Shown in pieces: positions 60,402-64,000 of a stretch of 64,000 nucleotides of DNA. Location of the stretch: NCBI GenBank assembly GCA_900323505.1, contig OOIN01000004.1, positions 1,612,001 to 1,676,000 of the forward strand. The letters run 5' to 3'. The stretch comes from Ustilago trichophora (Eukaryota > Basidiomycota > Ustilaginomycetes > Ustilaginales > Ustilaginaceae). How positions within the stretch are numbered: the stretch's first letter is position 1; every line of letters starts with the position of its first letter. The position numbers and the translations under genes were made by a program. The notes beneath the pieces were generated by a model. It had not been told where the DNA came from. It ran no database searches and saw only the letters and a list, made by a program, of their open reading frames with translations.

Positions 60402-61424
60402 TCATGCATACTTGTCGCTCTTGAGCTTACTTCGACGGTCAAGCATTTCTTCGGCCAATCTGCCTTCCTTTTCTGCCTTTCTGAGTGCTCTTCGCTCCTC
60501 CTTTGATAAGCTGGATCCGTAGTTGGAAGGGAGATATTGGGATCCGGCACGAGATCTGAATGTTTCCAATTCCTGAGCTACGACTTGATCGCGAGTGCCT
60601 AGTTGGACTGCGGTGGGGTCGTTTGTCTTTGATCGTTGAGTGGTTTTGGCATCGGCTGAGTGGCGAGCTGCGTGTCTATGTTTCCATTGCACTTTTATGA
60701 TCCATTGCGCCGTCTCGTCGTCTGTCCGTTCCGCATCTGCCCTTACCACCGTTTTTCCTCCAGCTACTTGATCCGAGGCTAGATATCGATTGTGTATTGA
60801 GCGCAGCAGCCATGTACCACGCATTGAAGTCTCCAAAATCCATTCTTCCTGAGGGCCTCTCGCTTCCATCCCCGCTTGGAGTAGGCCATTCTTGTCCGAA
60901 CCCAGAAATTTGCCTTCTGCGCTCTTAAATGTGAACTTGACCGGAGACGAGCTACCAGGAACTTTTGTAGCTACCCACACTTGATATACCGAATGCGGCT
61001 CCATCCTCACCACTCCATCAGCTGAATCCACGATCTCTGCGCCCTCCAATTCCTCGGCCAGCTTCGGGTCGGATGCCAACAACCCAGCTCGATCAGCCAA
61101 GGTCGTCTCGTTGGATTCGGACAGAACTGGTGCTGCCTCTACACTTTGCAGCGTTGGTTGAAACGCAAGGCAGTGTCCCAACGCAGATGAATGGGAGGTC
61201 GACCGGTGTTGAAAGAGGAAACATGGCCCATTGAGGTCTAGCGTAGATTCGACGGGTACCCAGGCTTGCTCGTTGCCGCCGACGTCTTCCACGTCTGAAC
61301 CATCTTGATGACTGGCTTTGCGTTTGCGGGAGGATGAGTCTCCATGGCTGGACTTTTTGCGCTTCTTGGGCTTGTCGCCTTTAAAGCTTAGCCGCAAGCT
61401 TTTGCCGGGGGTTGCGCTCATCAT
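60402..61424 (-). CDS. FRG1-like actin/RNA-associated nuclear protein
   Basis: 340-aa frame, ATG 61424 (MMSATPGKSLRLSFKGDKPKKRKK). A Lys-rich nuclear-localisation-like N-terminus is followed by a fascin-like beta-trefoil (about 120-250: YQVWVATKVPG, FTFKSAEGKFLGSDKNGLLQA, PQEEWILE, SIHNRYLASD). The C-terminal LSKEERRALRKAEKEGRLAEEMLDRR segment resembles the FRG1 tail. FRG1 proteins associate with spliceosomes, nucleoli and actin bundles. It ends 86 bp from the convergent Zn2Cys6 gene. Confidence 0.85.
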   Translation of the reverse strand: MMSATPGKSLRLSFKGDKPKKRKKSSHGDSSSRKRKASHQDGSDVEDVGGNEQAWVPVESTLDLNGPCFLFQHRSTSHSSALGHCLAFQPTLQSVEAAPVLSESNETTLADRAGLLASDPKLAEELEGAEIVDSADGVVRMEPHSVYQVWVATKVPGSSSPVKFTFKSAEGKFLGSDKNGLLQAGMEARGPQEEWILETSMRGTWLLRSIHNRYLASDQVAGGKTVVRADAERTDDETAQWIIKVQWKHRHAARHSADAKTTQRSKTNDPTAVQLGTRDQVVAQELETFRSRAGSQYLPSNYGSSLSKEERRALRKAEKEGRLAEEMLDRRSKLKSDKYA

Positions 61425-62155
61425 GAGTCAATAGTCATGGTCGAGGTATTGACAATTGTTGTTGCAGGTGTGGAGGCTAAGTTGCAATACAGTACAGCAC
61501 GGTGTCCTGTGCGTTTACGTTTCGCAACGTTTGTGATTCTCAAAATTCTCAGAGTCCGCGGAGCGTCAGGCCAATTTCAAGATTCACACGTCTCTCGAGA
61601 TAGGTTTTTGTGCTTGCACATCGACGGATGGGATTGCAAATGAAGCATAGTTCTGTACAAGATAAGCTCACGAGAAAGAAAATTTGAGGATGAAGAGAGG
61701 CATGTTCCAGGTCTTTCAGCCGAGTCGTCCATTTGAAACTAGACGAGCCGGATAGTTATGACAAGGTTGATGCAACGACGTTCGAGACGTCACGTTTCGC
61801 TGCTGTAGCCCAGGTTGTCCCGTCACAGACGATGTAGGAACCATCGTCCAGACTCTATTATAAGGGCAGCTCATTCAAAGGGGGAGAAGGGAGTACGAAC
61901 AAGGAGACAAGGAGGGAGAAAAGGGGGCGCATCAATACGGCGGTGACACGGTGACTTGAACGGATGCCAGAAGGTCGCACTCAGGATCTTGCGTAAAGGC
62001 AGCTCGAGCGATGCTCTAATACTTGTGAGAATCAGTCAAACACAAGAGGTAAGCAGTGTTGAAGTGTTGAGGGTCGTAAGCGTATCTCGACGGCGTGATG
62101 GTAAGAAAGGAAAGGGAGCTACTCAGGGTCTCCAAGAGTAAACCTCTGTTGCAAA

Positions 62156-62192
<37 letters not shown>

Positions 62193-62334
62193 AGAAAGGA
62201 GAAAAAGTTCATTGAGACCAGTCTTCTTTCGACTTGGGCTTTCGCGCGAATAAAGCAGCCTTTGGCTTGTGTTCTTTTCGACCAGACCAGACCTACTCTA
62301 TGAAAGCTGGCATCGTTGACCCTTCGCATCTATA
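61425..62334. other. intergenic region with poly-A tract
   Basis: 910 bp without a credible gene. It holds a TACAGTACAG motif (61488-61497) close to the FRG1 start, purine-rich stretches, and a 34-A run at 62157-62190. Confidence 0.5.
62157..62190. repeat. poly-A homopolymer (34 bp)
   Basis: Uninterrupted A run followed by a purine-rich stretch, about 145 bp past the stop codon of the - strand unknown gene. I see no retroelement coding sequence or target-site duplication around it. Confidence 0.9.
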
Positions 62335-63372
62335 TTACAAGGCTACCTGGTGGAGCGTAACATTGGCTATCTCGACAGAGATGCTGCCACTGGCAAAGAT
62401 GCTCGCCGTATGGAGGCCGTTGACCCGGGACTGGAAGGTATCGACCAACTCCTGACCGAGCTTTTCAACGTCACCGTCAGAACAGAGGCACTGTGGGACA
62501 GAGAAAGAGAGAAGCTCTAGCTTGCTGGTGCTGTCAGACCAATGTACCCGGTACACAATCAGCGGCTGAGATCTGAGGCAATTGGCTGGAGGAGCGGCAA
62601 AGTTCGCCTCGGATCGAGCTGCCCCTTCCATGCGGTGGGGCGGTCGCACATCGTAGGCACACGACACGGAAGGCTGCTCGATATCATGTAGACAATAAAC
62701 GGAGCCGTATTCCAACAGAAAGCCTGCAAGCGCCACACCGACTAGTTGGGCATCGATGTTCGAATCTTTCTGATCTGAAACGAGGCGTGATGCTATGAGC
62801 ACATCTAGCGAGTTGTCTGTAGTGACAGCTTCGTGAATTGCTGTTATGAGGCTCGTGGTGTGAGCATCGGGCGCTGAAAGGGTGGGAGAGGTGTGCTCGG
62901 GTGTCGATCGAGCATCCACCCACAACACAGGGTAGTGACGTTGTGATTCAGTGCCACCAGTCAGAGTCGCTACATCAGTCCAGAGGTTCTTCCTTGAGCT
63001 GACGATGAACGTCTGATCTGTAGGCGCATGATAGAGCAGCCTTACCCTTTGCAAATCAACATATGGGGCTTTCTGCTTCACGAATGAGTTAAGCCTCAAG
63101 TTGATTGCAGATGCCTGTGCGGCTGTCAGCCCTAGCGCATCGACTAGCGATGCTCTGCGTAGCCCTACAGCTACTATTTGAATCTGCAGGGCGATGAGGA
63201 CGCATGCTGAGCGTGGGACTCTTTGCTTTCTGCCAGCCGAGGACGAAACGATTGCTGCAGAGATCTCCTGTGCAAGTTCTACCACAGCTTGGCTTCCTAG
63301 GATTGAGTGCTCAGATGTAGCAGTGTTGGATGCGACACCGGTGACCTTTGCGATCGCGGCCCGCTTCGACAT
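62335..63372 (-). CDS. unknown conserved-looking protein
   Basis: 345-aa intronless frame with ATG at 63372 (MSKRAAIAKVTGVASNTATS). No signal peptide or clear membrane helix. The body looks folded rather than low complexity: VPRSACVLIALQIQIVAVGL, VDLQRVRLLYHAPTDQTFIV, YPVLWVDARSTPEH, VGVALAGFLLEYGSVYCL and QPLIVYRVHWSDSTSKLELL. The GFLLEYGSVYCL segment vaguely recalls the UPF0739/C1orf74 family, but I cannot confirm it. Function unknown. Confidence 0.65.
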   Translation of the reverse strand: MSKRAAIAKVTGVASNTATSEHSILGSQAVVELAQEISAAIVSSSAGRKQRVPRSACVLIALQIQIVAVGLRRASLVDALGLTAAQASAINLRLNSFVKQKAPYVDLQRVRLLYHAPTDQTFIVSSRKNLWTDVATLTGGTESQRHYPVLWVDARSTPEHTSPTLSAPDAHTTSLITAIHEAVTTDNSLDVLIASRLVSDQKDSNIDAQLVGVALAGFLLEYGSVYCLHDIEQPSVSCAYDVRPPHRMEGAARSEANFAAPPANCLRSQPLIVYRVHWSDSTSKLELLSFSVPQCLCSDGDVEKLGQELVDTFQSRVNGLHTASIFASGSISVEIANVTLHQVAL

Positions 63373-63554
63373 CTTATCTGCATCTCTGTTGTGTCAAGCA
63401 GAGGTATGAACTCAGTGTCCCGGGATAGCTGAGTGGAGATGAAGGGGGTGACGAGAGTATGCGTGGTGGCTCGGTCTTGAACGCGGACCCTGAAGATGCT
63501 GTGAAACACCAACAATGCTATATCTATATTCAACTATTTCGTCTTCCCAGCAAA

Positions 63555-63650
63555 GGGTCTTTAGCTCAGCAGTAGAGCGGCAGACTTCGGTTCAACGAAG
63601 ATCCTCTTCGGGTATTCTGCAGGTCGCGGGTTCAATCCCCGTAGGACTCT
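63555..63650 (+). tRNA. tRNA-Arg(UCG) with a 24-nt intron
   Basis: A cloverleaf folds: acceptor GGGTCTT (63555-63561) with AGGACTC (63643-63649), containing two G-T pairs; D stem GCTC/GAGC (63564-63567, 63575-63578); anticodon stem GCAGA/TCTGC (63580-63584, 63616-63620); T stem GCGGG/CCCGT with loop TTCAATC. The anticodon TCG is at 63587-63589 and position 37 is G63590. The intron (63591-63614) sits at the canonical 37/38 site, and its CGAAG can pair with CTTCG of the anticodon loop, as in eukaryotic pre-tRNAs. A T run from 63650 (TTTT-C-T8) is a Pol III terminator. The D-loop lacks a strict GG and the discriminator base is T, both slightly unusual. It would decode CGA codons. Confidence 0.88.
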
Positions 63651-63662
63651 TTTCTTTTTTTT
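63650..63662 (+). terminator. RNA polymerase III terminator of tRNA-Arg
   Basis: T4-C-T8 run immediately after the tRNA acceptor stem. Confidence 0.85.
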
Positions 63663-64000
63663 GTGAATTGCTGATTTTTGAGCCAGGGTCTCGCGACACG
63701 AACGAACAAAGTGACAGGGTCCAGTCGCGTCAAAGTCGAGCACAACTTTATGCTCTTTGAATGTTCCGACCTTACCATAAAACATAATACACACGACGAC
63801 AGCAAGACATGCCAAAGGCGACATCGGAGCCAGGCTGCTATGGCCAAACGAGATAATGCAGCCAAAGGCAGGTTGCTATGGCGGAGTGACCTCGTCCTGA
63901 TCGATGGCACTCGCCTACCAGGAATAGCCATCGTCTCGTATGCTAATCCCTTCGGTGGACCAGATCACGATGATCCGCGTGCCAACTTGCACGAGGCCGA
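63663..64000 (+). other. right-edge region with a possible partial coding frame
   Basis: From ATG 63840 a frame (MAKRDNAAKGRLLWRSDLVL, then IDGTRLPGIAIVSYANPFGG) stays open for 53 codons to the window edge. Two similar CCAAAGGC/GCTATGG-containing segments occur close together at 63810-63880. I do not recognise the product, and it may not be a gene; the sequence beyond the edge is needed. Confidence 0.3.

Noticed and set aside
62157..62190. Poly-A run as the tail of a retroposon
   Set aside because: There is no upstream retroelement coding sequence, and no flanking direct repeat was seen; treated as a simple homopolymer.
1..64000. CRISPR arrays, insertion sequences, LTR pairs, biosynthetic cluster
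   Set aside because: No regularly spaced repeats, transposase, reverse transcriptase, integrase, NRPS or PKS sequence was noticed; the genes are mostly unrelated housekeeping functions.

Overview
The window is eukaryotic nuclear DNA from a fungus. I read it as a basidiomycete smut-type yeast or fungus (Ustilaginaceae: Ustilago, Sporisorium or a relative). Genes are compact and many have no introns. The introns present are short, with GTAAGT/GTGAGT-type donors and CAG/TAG acceptors. Intergenic DNA is rich in microsatellites, and long Ser/Ala/Gln-rich low-complexity stretches interrupt conserved domains. The genus is an inference from overall style and a secreted copper-radical (glyoxal) oxidase; nothing in the window proves the species.

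Layout, left to right. 1-7.9 kb: CSN3 (3' end beyond the left edge), a small subunit of serine palmitoyltransferase, an SQS1-type G-patch/R3H protein, and centrin CDC31. 8-15.9 kb: the MPH1/FANCM helicase, a mitochondrial Oxa1/Cox18-family insertase and the mitoribosomal protein mS41. 15.9-18.7 kb: a 2.9-kb gene-poor stretch with a (CT)24 tract, leading into the glyoxal oxidase. 21-31 kb: TFIIH subunit TFB4, DEAD-box helicase DBP6, an unknown acidic protein, clamp-loader subunit RFC5, a frame-disrupted unknown gene, and the ADP/ATP carrier with a likely 5'UTR intron. 33.5-45.8 kb: a SUZ-domain protein, a Cid1/Trf-like terminal nucleotidyltransferase, DSK2/ubiquilin, a DUF726 hydrolase-like membrane protein, and a large unknown protein with ubiquitin-interacting-motif-like segments. 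46.5-55 kb: TEF1 (EF-1alpha), TAF7, and a divergent pair of ribosomal protein genes (eL32, uL13). 55-64 kb: an AT-hook/leucine-zipper regulator with a long Asp tract, a Zn2Cys6 regulator, FRG1, an unknown 345-aa protein, an intron-containing tRNA-Arg(UCG), and a reading frame running off the right edge.

Most genes are conserved housekeeping genes in unrelated processes (transcription, DNA repair and replication, ribosome biogenesis, translation, mitochondria, ubiquitin). I see no operon, secondary-metabolite cluster, mobile element or CRISPR-like system. The most interesting structural feature is an inverted ~103-bp copy (about 92% identical by eye) of part of the DSK2 coding sequence. It lies between the nucleotidyltransferase stop codon and the DSK2 start, so the 3'UTR of the first gene would be antisense to DSK2 mRNA. 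Other points worth checking are the frame-disrupted gene at 29.2-30.0 kb, the UIM-like repeat protein, and a recurrent TACTGTAC/GTACAGTA motif in non-coding DNA.
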